In this document: positions 1 through 7,893 of the stretch, in pieces | Position numbering within the stretch: position 1 is the stretch's first letter | Layout: each line of letters opens with the position of its first letter | Assembly (NCBI RefSeq): GCF_011516765.1 | Contig: NZ_JAAABN010000014.1 | Span: 1-64,000 of the forward strand | DNA: 64,000 nt | Origin: Acetobacter sicerae | Lineage (GTDB): Bacteria; Pseudomonadota; Alphaproteobacteria; Acetobacterales; Acetobacteraceae | Direction of reading: 5' to 3' | Notes under the pieces: model-generated | What the model saw: the letters and a program-made list of their open reading frames with translations, nothing else | Told to the model about the DNA's origin: nothing | The model's database searches: none | Made by a program: the position numbers and the translations under genes

Positions 1-164
1 GGGCATCGTGGAAATCGGTCCGAATGATACCCTTGGTGCGCCCCGCAACCTCGACGTCATAAAGCCAGCCCGCTTCGCCAGAAATTACCCGGTTTTTGCG
101 GGTCTCCAGCTTGTTTGAGTCCCCATTCCTGGAGACGTTTCCATAGGAATTCGCTGACGTTCAT
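1..164 (-). pseudogene. Truncated start of a TPP-dependent enzyme, frameshifted at window edge
   Basis: A reading frame starts at 164 after a good GAGGAGA ribosome site and reads MNVSEFLWKRLQEWGLKQ before stopping at 57. That opening resembles the N-terminus of thiamine-pyrophosphate enzymes of the acetolactate synthase / pyruvate oxidase type, which usually continue into a YPGDGxNG motif. Here it does not. A second minus frame stays open from about 145 to the window edge (it contains GWLYDVEVAGRTKG) and belongs to something I do not recognise. I infer a 5' remnant joined to foreign sequence or broken by a frameshift. The identity rests on only about 18 residues. Confidence 0.35.
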
Positions 165-558
165 CTCGGTCTCCTCATGGAGGCATCTAGGAAACGACGT
201 GAAATTGATTGGATTATAAGTATTTTCGACGAAAACTTATCGAACTGCCCAACAAGAAGAGCATCTTTGTGTCTTCTTTCTTCGCATAAGAAAATCACTG
301 CCGAGGACCGAAAGACGTTCGCCTATTTCCATTGACTGTGTAATCGTCAGTCGTCGATGACCACGTCGATACTACAGCCCAGAAACCTGTCTCATTTTAA
401 GCTATATTCCGTAAAACCATGCTCGATATATTTTCAATCAAAAACAACTCAATTTTTACTTAATTCCGTATGCACACGAAGAGTTACAGAGTCTCTTCTC
501 TGCACTCTCCGTGACAAAGGGGGCGAATGACTCCACCCACCAGAAAATATTTCCAACA
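165..558. other. Intergenic, no gene seen
   Basis: About 390 bases, AT-rich between roughly 400 and 480, with no convincing open frame or RNA. It must carry the promoter for the truncated gene on its left, but no clear -35/-10 pair is evident. Confidence 0.5.
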
Positions 559-1062
559 TCAGACAGCATGCTGGTTTACGTTCTGTTCGGCGATACGTGT
601 CAGCTTCTGGTCAGCAGATTTCTCTTCCTCAAGCGTCTGCTTCAGGATAGCGGCGCAGTCGGGACGACCAAGCTGTATGGCATAAGCGATGAGGCTGCCA
701 TAACGGGTTATTTCATAATGCTCTACTGCCTGAGCTGCTGAAAGCATGGCAGCATCACAAACCTCAGGGTCATCACAATCGCTGATAACGTCTTTTGCCT
801 CAGCAAGGATTCCATCCATCGCTTGGCATGTCACGCCTTTAACGGGCTGATCGTGCATATGGAACACCCGCTCCAATCTGCGGACCTGCTCTTCCGTTTC
901 CGTCAGATGACGCTGAAATGCCGCCTTCAGTTCCGGATCAGAAGCGTTTTCCACCATTGTGGGCAGGTTTTTTACGATCTGATTTTCAGCGTAATAGATA
1001 TCCTGCAGGGTATGTACGAACAGATCGTCCAGAGTCCTTATCGGTTTTGAAAAAAAGCCCAT
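559..1062 (-). CDS. Ferritin-like YciE/YciF family protein (DUF892)
   Basis: A 167-residue protein typical in length for the DUF892 (YciE/YciF) family of ferritin-like four-helix proteins. The N-terminus (IRTLDDLFVHTLQDIYYAEN) holds the family's conserved L-x-D-x-YxAE helix. Regularly spaced Glu/His residues follow (for example TETEEQ near residue 55 and AVEHYEITRYG near 115), consistent with a di-iron centre. Members are linked to osmotic and oxidative stress; the exact reaction is not established. A small KGG-type stress protein lies 125 bp upstream on the same strand, the pairing seen in yciG-yciF loci, so co-regulation is likely. Confidence 0.85.
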   Translation of the reverse strand: MGFFSKPIRTLDDLFVHTLQDIYYAENQIVKNLPTMVENASDPELKAAFQRHLTETEEQVRRLERVFHMHDQPVKGVTCQAMDGILAEAKDVISDCDDPEVCDAAMLSAAQAVEHYEITRYGSLIAYAIQLGRPDCAAILKQTLEEEKSADQKLTRIAEQNVNQHAV

Positions 1063-1187
1063 GGATTTTCTCCATTAAAAAAACTCCCTTCACCTGACTG
1101 GCATAGGGCAGTTCGTAGGTTGATAAGAGCATTCAACTTCCGGGAACACCGGAGATATCACCGATATTTCCCATCACTGATACAGAG

Positions 1188-1361
1188 TCAGCTCTTCTTG
1201 TGGCTCTGCTCACCTGCTTTGACATGCTGTTCATGCGTGCCGCCCCGCGTACCGGAGCCATGCTCACCTTTCTCTTTCTCGCCGTGAGATGCACCTGCGT
1301 TCTTGTGGCTCTGTTCGCCAGCCTTAACGTGCTGTTCGTGGCTACCACCTTTATTTGCCAT
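1188..1361 (-). CDS. Small KGG-repeat stress protein (YciG/con-10-like)
   Basis: A 57-residue, very hydrophilic protein. It begins MANKGGSHEQHVKAGEQSHK and ends with a second near-copy (RGGTHEQHVKAGEQSHKK), so two direct repeats of about 17 residues flank a Gly/Glu/Lys linker. Such Gly-Gly repeats are typical of the stress-induced acidophilic repeat family (YciG, GsiB, con-10). The start at 1361 is chosen because MANKGG is the family's standard opening; the frame extends upstream without similarity. It precedes the YciF-like gene on the same strand. Probably a general-stress or desiccation protein without enzymatic activity. Confidence 0.7.
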   Translation of the reverse strand: MANKGGSHEQHVKAGEQSHKNAGASHGEKEKGEHGSGTRGGTHEQHVKAGEQSHKKS

Positions 1362-1745
1362 TTTCCTATTCCTCTTTTGTGATACAGGGACGGTCGCACA
1401 TTCGGCCACCCCTATGTCAAACCTCCCGGTTTGAATGGGGTTCCAAAGATTCAAGGGAAATTACAAATTTTTGAGAAAGACAATACAGAAGACAATACAG
1501 GAAAATTTATTGATATTTCTCAATCAATAAATTTTAATCACAATACTGATTACGCTATTGGACATGCAGATTTACGACATAGGAATGCAGGCGAGCATAC
1601 CTCATGTCTCATTGGAAACCATCGCGAGGACACAGGGAACGAGCCAACCCGGTCTTTACTTACGCAATAAAAAACGAAAATATTACTCTAGAATCTATAA
1701 ATATATTCCAAGAATTATTCATAAAAATAAATAAATATTCCCCAC
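1362..1745. other. AT-rich intergenic stretch
   Basis: About 380 bases between the KGG protein and the IS5-family element, strongly AT-rich from 1450 to 1745 and unlike its neighbours. It probably holds the promoter of the KGG/YciF pair at its left end. Otherwise I see no gene. Confidence 0.5.
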
Positions 1746-2592
1746 GACGTGTCGTCAGTTACCTCCGATGACAGCGGAGACGAGCTGCACTGCTGCGATG
1801 AAGGTTGATTTCAGCTTGCCGTAGCGTGTCGCTATGCCTCTGAACTGCTTCAGTGTAGCGAAGAACCGTTCAATGATGTTTCGTTTTTTATAAATTGAAA
1901 AACGGGTTTTTCGTGGAAAGATACGGTTTTTCTTTGACGGAATAACCAGTGCGATGCCCCGCTCTTCAAGCTTTTCGATGAGGGGACCGGCGTCATAAGC
2001 CTTGTGGGCGATGAAGACCTCGGGATCGATTTCATCGAGCAATGGCTCTACTTCTGTGATGTCGGCCTTTTGTCCGGGCGTCAGGAAAGAGCCACAGCCT
2101 TTCCCGCGGCATCGACAGTGGCGTGGATTTTCGTGGTCAGTCCGCCAAGGGACCGTCCGATGGCCTGATCCCTCCTCCTTTTTTTACGGACGCCCGCACT
2201 ATGCTGGTAAGCGCGGATAATCGTGCTGTCGATCATCATGTATTCGTTGTCATGGTCAGCAGCCAGATGCCGGAAAATCCGTTCAGTCACACAGCTTTCA
2301 CACCAGCGACGCAGCGTTCTTCCAGTCCCCGAACCGGACAGGCAGATCACGCCAGGGAATGTCTGCACGATGACGATACAGCACGGCTTCGATAAACAGA
2401 CGGTTATCAGCAGCCTTTCCACCGCCATGACCTTCGCGACCCGGGAGAAGGTCTTTTATCAGCTCCCACTGACCGTCGCTCAGACCATTCCGTCGCATTT
2501 ACACTCTTCCTGTCCCAGAAACGGGAAGAAAACATCACAGATCAAAAGGGAGTAAAAGCGGCATAATCCTCCCGCTTAACTGGCGATACGAC
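1746..2592 (-). mobile_element. IS5-family insertion sequence, inactive
   Basis: About 847 bp. The ends carry imperfect inverted repeats: GACGTGTCGTCAGTTA at 1746-1761 and the complement of GTCGTATCGCCAGTTA at 2577-2592, matching at 13 of 16 positions. The whole interior is one broken transposase on the minus strand. Size and organisation fit the IS5 family. The right end abuts a fragment of a different IS5-family transposase, so the element probably inserted into or next to an older one. A target duplication is not evident. Confidence 0.65.
1755..2498 (-). pseudogene. IS5-family transposase, two frame changes
   Basis: Three consecutive reading frames together make one DDE transposase. The first (2498 downward) starts MRRNGLSDGQWELIKDLLPG and ends after RFGDWKN. 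The second carries LRRWCESCVTERIF and the conserved MMIDSTIIRAYQHSAG catalytic segment. The third, beginning near TPGQKADITEVEPLLDEID, runs through ERFFATLKQFRGIATRY. The first shift could be a programmed one, as in many IS5-family elements. The second lies near 2080 after KAVALS, where a single missing base creates a TGA; this should inactivate the protein. Confidence 0.8.
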
Positions 2593-3045
2593 CTAGAAGG
2601 CCATTCCCCGCATCCTGAGAGCTGGAAAGACAAACCGGTAAAGTATCCCAATAAAAGCCGTCACGCCCGCTGCACGCTCAAACTTACAAAGGCAGAGCCG
2701 CACAATGACAGGACGCCCTCATCAATGGATCTCGCCATCCTGTTCTTTGACTACAAATCCCATCTCTACATTGATCGGAAGTTCGAGTTGATCCGAAGAT
2801 GGCAGACTACCGCTGTCGCGGCCAGTGATGAGCCCAGACTGCGAGATCGAAGCAATACGACGTCCGTTGTCTGGGCCCACACAGCGTATCGGTCAAAAAC
2901 CAACGCAGCCTTCATGGAAAAGCAGGGCCTTATTTCAAAGGGCCAGCGCAAGAAACCTCATCGCCAGCCCATTCCCCAGCATGTCCAGAGATCCAACGCA
3001 GGAAAGTCCATTATCCGTTCACGTGCTGAGCATGTCCGTTGCTGA
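2593..3045 (+). pseudogene. Fragment of another IS5-family transposase
   Basis: An open frame from at least 2593 to a stop at 3045 reads through KLTKAEPHND, FFDYKSHLYIDRKFELIRRW, VVWAHTAYRSKTNAAFM and RSRAEHV. This is the order of the central and C-terminal DDE domain of IS5-family (IS903/ISL2-like) transposases: FxYKxHxxIDRxFxLIRRW, then DTAYRS, then RxxVEHVF. The N-terminal third is missing at the junction with the preceding IS and the C-terminus ends early after AEHVRC. The usual DTAYRS aspartate is His here (AHTAYRS), another sign of decay. Confidence 0.7.
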
Positions 3046-3068
3046 TTTATGGCCGAAACGGGCTGTTT

Positions 3069-4658
3069 TCAGGCTGCGACACGGGCATTTTCGGACGGGA
3101 CTTTCCCATCGGGGTGGAAAAGAGCGGCATCCATGATACGGAGCGAGGGAGAGACGAGCAGGGCTGTGTGGGCCTGATCGAGCACCTGCGTTTGCAGATC
3201 AATGCCGGGCGCAATTTCGGTGACCATGAGTCCGTCCGGGGTAAGGCGCATGACACAGCGTTCGGTGACATACAGCACTTCCTGTCCCTGTTCGACCGCG
3301 CGGGACCCCGAAAAAGAGACCTGCTCGAGCTGATCGACGATTTTCGCGATTTTTCCTTCCTTTTCGACGACCAGCCTACCGTCAGTGATGTTCAGTTTCG
3401 CGCCTGCATTGAAATAGCCGGAGAAAACGATCCGACGTGCGCGGGAGGTAATATCGACGAAACCACCTGCACCGGCCGTGACATGAGGTCTGGCGGACAA
3501 TCTGGAGACGTTGACCGACCCGTTTCTGTCGATCTGGAGAAAGGAAAGCAGCGAAATATCGAAACCACCAGCTTGAAAATAGGTAAACTGGTGCGGAGAC
3601 GCGACGAAAGCTTCGGCATTGGCCGAACAGCCGAACTTGAAGTCCAGAAGAGGGATGCCGCCGACCGCGCCCTGTTCGATAACCCATGTGACTTCGCCGT
3701 GGCGTCCTTCCTCCAGAAGTATCCGGGGCACGTTGGCGGAAATGCCGAAACCGATATTGACAGCCCAACCGGGTTTCAGTTCCTGCGCGACACGGCGTGC
3801 GATAACTTTTCCCGCATCGAAGGACGGCATAGTGAAGCTGTCGAGCGGCCGGAAGACCTCGCCGGAGATGGCCGGGTCGTAAGGTGTGGCAGTGGTCTGC
3901 AACTGATTGGGCGCTTCAACGATATAATCCACCAGAATACCAGGGACGCGTACATCGTGAGGGCGTAGCGTACCAGCCTGCGCGATACTCCTGACCTGCG
4001 CGATGACGATGCCACCGCTGTTATGCGCGGCGAGCGCCAGCTCCATGGCGCCGAGATATGCACCTTCGTTTTCGAAAGTCAGATTGCCACGTTCGTCAGC
4101 TGTGCTGGCGCGGATGATGGCGACATCCGGACGGATGGAGGGGAAATACAGCCATTCCTCGCCCTGAAACTCTATTTTTCTGACCAGCGGTTTTTCGCGG
4201 GCGGCGTCGTTCATTGCGCAGCCTTCCTGTGCGGGATCGACAAAGGTATCCAGCCCAACTTTTGTAATCACACCGGGACGCATTGCGGCCCCTTCACGCA
4301 GAATGTCGAATATGATGCCGCTGGGCACATTGTAGGCAGCGATCTCGTTGCGACCCAGCATCTGACGAATGAGCGGCGGTTCGGCTGAAGACGGTCCGGA
4401 GGGATAGGAACCGCCGATGATGCGGGAAATGAGGCCAGGTTGCGCAAGATGGTCTACGCCTCGGGTTCCAAACATGTCGCCAGCGGCAATGGGATGGATT
4501 GTGGTGATGTTGCGTGGCGCACCTTCGTTGCTGAACCGTTCGCCGATGGCTGCCAGAACGGCATCCGGGCAACAGAGGCCGCTGGAAGAATTCACGGCGA
4601 CGATAGCGTCATCTCTGATCATCGCTGCGACGTCCGCGGCGCTTTTTGTTTTTGTCAT
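3069..4658 (-). CDS. Acyl-CoA:acetate/3-ketoacid CoA-transferase
   Basis: A 529-residue single-chain class I CoA-transferase (propionate CoA-transferase / YdiF type; usual length about 520-530). It moves CoA between an acyl-CoA and a free acid through a glutamyl-CoA intermediate. The catalytic Glu is very likely Glu328 in VIEQGAVGGIPL. Upstream GxGxSxxxP-like glycine segments (GFGISANVP near residue 303) fit the CoA-binding fold. It lies at the downstream end of the catabolic island next to a TetR gene, with its own 286-bp upstream region carrying a 16-bp palindrome. It could activate or release the acid produced by the island. The substrate cannot be read from sequence. Confidence 0.9.
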   Translation of the reverse strand: MTKTKSAADVAAMIRDDAIVAVNSSSGLCCPDAVLAAIGERFSNEGAPRNITTIHPIAAGDMFGTRGVDHLAQPGLISRIIGGSYPSGPSSAEPPLIRQMLGRNEIAAYNVPSGIIFDILREGAAMRPGVITKVGLDTFVDPAQEGCAMNDAAREKPLVRKIEFQGEEWLYFPSIRPDVAIIRASTADERGNLTFENEGAYLGAMELALAAHNSGGIVIAQVRSIAQAGTLRPHDVRVPGILVDYIVEAPNQLQTTATPYDPAISGEVFRPLDSFTMPSFDAGKVIARRVAQELKPGWAVNIGFGISANVPRILLEEGRHGEVTWVIEQGAVGGIPLLDFKFGCSANAEAFVASPHQFTYFQAGGFDISLLSFLQIDRNGSVNVSRLSARPHVTAGAGGFVDITSRARRIVFSGYFNAGAKLNITDGRLVVEKEGKIAKIVDQLEQVSFSGSRAVEQGQEVLYVTERCVMRLTPDGLMVTEIAPGIDLQTQVLDQAHTALLVSPSLRIMDAALFHPDGKVPSENARVAA

Positions 4659-4678
4659 ACCGGAACCTCTTACTGCAT

Positions 4679-4694
4679 ATAACTATCTAGTTAT
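4679..4694. promoter_or_regulatory. Palindromic operator upstream of the CoA-transferase
   Basis: ATAACTATCTAGTTAT has perfect 7-base arms around a TC centre, 20 bases upstream of the CoA-transferase start. Closely related sequences precede the binding-protein gene (11575-11588) and the acyl-CoA dehydrogenase gene (18557-18570). This is probably a repressor site; the TetR-type gene beginning at 5640 is the nearest candidate. Confidence 0.5.
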
Positions 4695-4944
4695 TTATAT
4701 ACATGAAGCCATCTGAACTCAAGCATAATCCCATACTGCGGTGATCTGCCCACGCGCATGTGAAGCTCTCGGAAACAGGAAAACCGCTTATACGACAGTA
4801 TTCTTCTATCTAACCGGTTTATGGGAAGAGAGCGGATTCAGGATAGCAATGAGCATGTCACCGCTCCGCGAACTGCGTTACAACTTTGTGCCGTGTTTCG
4901 TGTTCTGAGCAGATAGAGCAAATGTGCGTTTCTGTTCAGCACAC

Positions 4945-5640
4945 TTATTTGCAGACCAGTCTCGTAATGGTTTGCAGATTAAACTTTATCCGTTTTTTCA
5001 GCATGTCCGGCGCCATGAAATCACAGTCGAAGATGATGGAGCCCGTGAACCGGTTTGTAATATAATAATAGCCGATAGCAGCGATGGTGATGTTGAGCTG
5101 CATGGCATCAACTCCTGAACGGAACACGCCAGCTTTTTCTCCGCGCGCCAGAAGGGATTCGACCATATTCAGACGGTTCCGGCTGATGACCGGCAGCACT
5201 TCGGAACTCTGCAGATGCACGCCGCGCTGCAGGTTTTCGTTATTGACCAGCGTCAGAAAATCCGGGTTATCCAGATAGTATTGCCACGTGAATCGAACGA
5301 GGGTTTCGAGTGCGGTTTTCGGGTCCAGATGATCCAGTTTCAGGGACTGTTCCGCCATGCAGATATCGGCATAGGCATCTTCCAGAACCCTTTCGAACAG
5401 TGCTTCCTTGTTGCCGAAATAATGATAGATCATGCGTTTGTTGGCTTCGGCTCTGGCGGCGATGATATCGACACGAGCGCCGGCGAAGCCGTTCATTGCA
5501 AACTCTTTTTTAGCTGCATCGAGAATACGTTTCTGGGTCGCCTCCGCGTCTCTTGCATGCGGCATTGACGTTACTCTGGTAGACGAGACCTTCCTTGCCC
5601 GCACCCCGGCCTGACTGGCGACATTCGACACTTTTGTCAT
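4945..5640 (-). CDS. TetR-family transcriptional regulator
   Basis: A 231-residue protein. After a basic 30-residue lead comes a typical TetR helix-turn-helix (about residues 32-80: ATQKRILDAAKKEFAMNGF, then the recognition part ANKRMIYHYFGNKEALFERV). The C-terminal ligand domain shows LVNNENLQRG, close to the CecR/RutR-like branch of TetR proteins. It sits between the alcohol dehydrogenase and the CoA-transferase on the same strand, with gaps of 183 and 286 bp, so it probably has its own promoter. I infer that it controls the surrounding catabolic genes through the shared palindrome; this is not shown. Confidence 0.85.
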   Translation of the reverse strand: MTKVSNVASQAGVRARKVSSTRVTSMPHARDAEATQKRILDAAKKEFAMNGFAGARVDIIAARAEANKRMIYHYFGNKEALFERVLEDAYADICMAEQSLKLDHLDPKTALETLVRFTWQYYLDNPDFLTLVNNENLQRGVHLQSSEVLPVISRNRLNMVESLLARGEKAGVFRSGVDAMQLNITIAAIGYYYITNRFTGSIIFDCDFMAPDMLKKRIKFNLQTITRLVCK

Positions 5641-5823
5641 GGTATCTCCTTAAACTGGCAGAGTGTACGGCAGGTCATGTCCCTGTACCCCTTCCCAGCT
5701 TAAGTAACAAGACATTTACCGAACGTGGAAATATTCGCAGACCAGTATTTTTCCGTGATCGACAGTCATGAAAACAAACCTTTACAACAATGTCATTTCC
5801 GCGCCGGATCGGATCCGTTCTTG

Positions 5824-6858
5824 TTACGACGCCGGGGCGATCTGAACTTTCAGAATATCAGGTCTGTCTTTCAGCGTATCGAACGCCGCCTGTATCTGAT
5901 CAAGTGGAACGACGCTTTGAGTGAAAGGTTCAGTCCTGAAGCGGTTATGCGTCAGAAGCGTAAGGGCATCGTGCATATCTTCACCCATGCCGGCAACTGA
6001 ACCTTTTATCGAATTTTCCTTCAGGATCATGTCCAGAATCCGGAGCGGAACAGTGTCATCAGAGCCTGTGATGCCGAAAGCTGCAATGTGACCACCGGGG
6101 CGGATAAGATCGAAGGCGCGCGCGTAAAGCGCGGGCGAGCCGATGCTTTCGATAACGATGTCAGCTCCCCTGTTATCAGTATGCGCTTTGACGATTTCCG
6201 TCATATCCTCCGGATTGGTGATGACGACATCTGCTCCGGCTTCCGCTGCGAGTTTCGCACGTTCCGGAGACAGTTCTACTGCAATGATCGGGGCCGCTCC
6301 GACAAGACGCATCATCTGGATGTGGAGATTTCCGACCGGACCTGCACCAAGCACGACAACAGACTGCCCAAAGCCAGCCTGCGCCTTGCGGGCAGCGCGA
6401 ACGACACAGGCTACAGGTTCAGTCAGAGCCAGTATTTCCGGCGAGGTTGTCTCCGGTGCCGGGATAATCTGGCGGGCGGGCACGGAAACATACTGCGCAA
6501 AACCACCATCACGATGGATGCCTATCTGGCGCATTTCCTTGCAGTTCAGGATTTCGTTCCGGCGGCAGAAATAGCAGTGACCGCAACCGATATTGATATC
6601 GGCGACAACGCGCGGCCCGGTTTGCAGGCCGGTAACATGATCACCGAGACGGGCTATGGTTCCGGTAAATTCATGACCCGGAATGAAAGGCAGCCTGTCG
6701 GCAACGTAATGTCCATGGAATATATGGACATCGGTGCCGCAAATGCCACAGCGGTCGACCCGGACGAGCACATCATCCGGACCGATGACGGGGATCGGCA
6801 CTTCCCTGATCTCGAAACGGCCGGGGGCAACAAGAACAGCTGCCTGCATGGTTTCCAT
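5824..6858 (-). CDS. Zinc-dependent alcohol/polyol dehydrogenase (MDR family)
   Basis: A 344-residue medium-chain dehydrogenase of the sorbitol/threonine dehydrogenase type. Catalytic zinc ligands are visible (Cys40 in CGICGTD, then GHE at 61-63), as is the structural zinc cluster Cys92, 95, 98 and 106. A Rossmann motif VVLGAGPVGNLHIQ follows near residue 170. The reaction is NAD(P)-linked oxidation of a secondary alcohol or polyol to a ketone. It begins 18 bp after the second permease, preceded by GGAGA, so it is the last gene of the importer operon and probably oxidises the imported compound. Confidence 0.88.
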   Translation of the reverse strand: METMQAAVLVAPGRFEIREVPIPVIGPDDVLVRVDRCGICGTDVHIFHGHYVADRLPFIPGHEFTGTIARLGDHVTGLQTGPRVVADINIGCGHCYFCRRNEILNCKEMRQIGIHRDGGFAQYVSVPARQIIPAPETTSPEILALTEPVACVVRAARKAQAGFGQSVVVLGAGPVGNLHIQMMRLVGAAPIIAVELSPERAKLAAEAGADVVITNPEDMTEIVKAHTDNRGADIVIESIGSPALYARAFDLIRPGGHIAAFGITGSDDTVPLRILDMILKENSIKGSVAGMGEDMHDALTLLTHNRFRTEPFTQSVVPLDQIQAAFDTLKDRPDILKVQIAPAS

Positions 6859-6876
6859 TGGTCTTCTCCGCGTTGC

Positions 6877-7893
6877 TTATTTGACGACTTTCATTTTTGA
6901 ACGGTCTATTGTTGTCGCTATGGCGACGATCAGGACCAGACCGAAGAAAATCTGCTGTCCTGTTGCAGGAATACTGAAATAAAGCATGCTAGCCCGCACG
7001 ACGGCGACAATCATGGTTCCGATCAGCGTGTTAAGGACGCCGCCGACGCCGCCCGTCAGAGGCGTTCCGCCGACCAGAACCGCAACGATCGCGGGCAGCA
7101 GGAAACCTTCTGCTAAAGTGGGCGAACCACCGGAAAGACGGATAGAGAACATAAGGCCAGCAATGGCCGCGAACATGCCGGAAAGAGCGAAAGCCAGTAT
7201 CTTGTAACGATCAGCGCGGATACCGGATGCAACGACGACCGGCTCGCCTGCGCCAATGGCCTTTAATGTGCGTCCGGGCAGCATGCGTATCTGAAGGAAC
7301 CAGGCGATGGCGACGATTACCAGAGCGAGGACCAGAATGTGCGGGATACCTGCGGTCTGGCCGGTCACCCAGCCAAAAGCGTGCCGTCGCTGTTCCGTAT
7401 CCATATGTAGCGCCTGCTGGCCTGACGCATATTGTCCGACGGAAAGCGCGATGCCGCCGACAGCCAGCGTTGAGATAAAAGACGGAACCTTCAAACGCGT
7501 TGTGACCACACCTGAGACCGCTCCAAAGAGCAAACCGGCAGCGATGACCAGCAGTGCGGAGCCCACACCCAGCGCAGGCAGCGAGATGGTCGCCAGTACG
7601 GTCGCCATGTTGGCGATGGACTGCGAAGACAGGTCGATGCCACCGATATAGATCACGAATGTCATGCCTGTGGCCATGATCAGCAGCGGAACGACATCGG
7701 CTACCAGTGTGACCAGGTTTTGCGGGCTGAGGAAGTTGATATCCCGTAGGCCGACGAGCAGCAGCACACTGACGAGTGTGATCCACGGAAGGTGACGCCG
7801 TAACTTTTCGGTCAGGGTCAGATCACCGCTTACACCATGTGCTGGATGAGGTTGTAGAGTGACGGTTTTGCACCCGGCTGACAGTTGAACCAT
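6877..7893 (-). CDS. Sugar ABC transporter permease (RbsC family)
   Basis: An inner-membrane permease of 338 residues in the RbsC/BPD_transp_2 family, with about eight to ten hydrophobic helices. Family marks are MATGMTFVIYIGGIDLSSQS, GRTLKAIGAG and VLVGGTPLTGGVGG. The only ATG that leaves the membrane part intact is at 7893, inside the end of the ATPase gene (64-base overlap), with GGGGA nine bases upstream. A non-ATG start nearer 7830 is possible because the first 25 residues show no similarity. It pairs with the other permease as a likely heterodimer. Confidence 0.88.
   Translation of the reverse strand: MVQLSAGCKTVTLQPHPAHGVSGDLTLTEKLRRHLPWITLVSVLLLVGLRDINFLSPQNLVTLVADVVPLLIMATGMTFVIYIGGIDLSSQSIANMATVLATISLPALGVGSALLVIAAGLLFGAVSGVVTTRLKVPSFISTLAVGGIALSVGQYASGQQALHMDTEQRRHAFGWVTGQTAGIPHILVLALVIVAIAWFLQIRMLPGRTLKAIGAGEPVVVASGIRADRYKILAFALSGMFAAIAGLMFSIRLSGGSPTLAEGFLLPAIVAVLVGGTPLTGGVGGVLNTLIGTMIVAVVRASMLYFSIPATGQQIFFGLVLIVAIATTIDRSKMKVVK

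Noticed and set aside
3039..3968. Open frame of 309 codons on the plus strand
   Set aside because: Antisense of the CoA-transferase; the minus-strand protein is full length with its catalytic Glu.
4806..4826. CTATCTAACCGGTTTATG as a fourth copy of the island's palindrome
   Set aside because: It needs a three-base insertion to align with the other sites and is not directly before a start codon; treated as chance.
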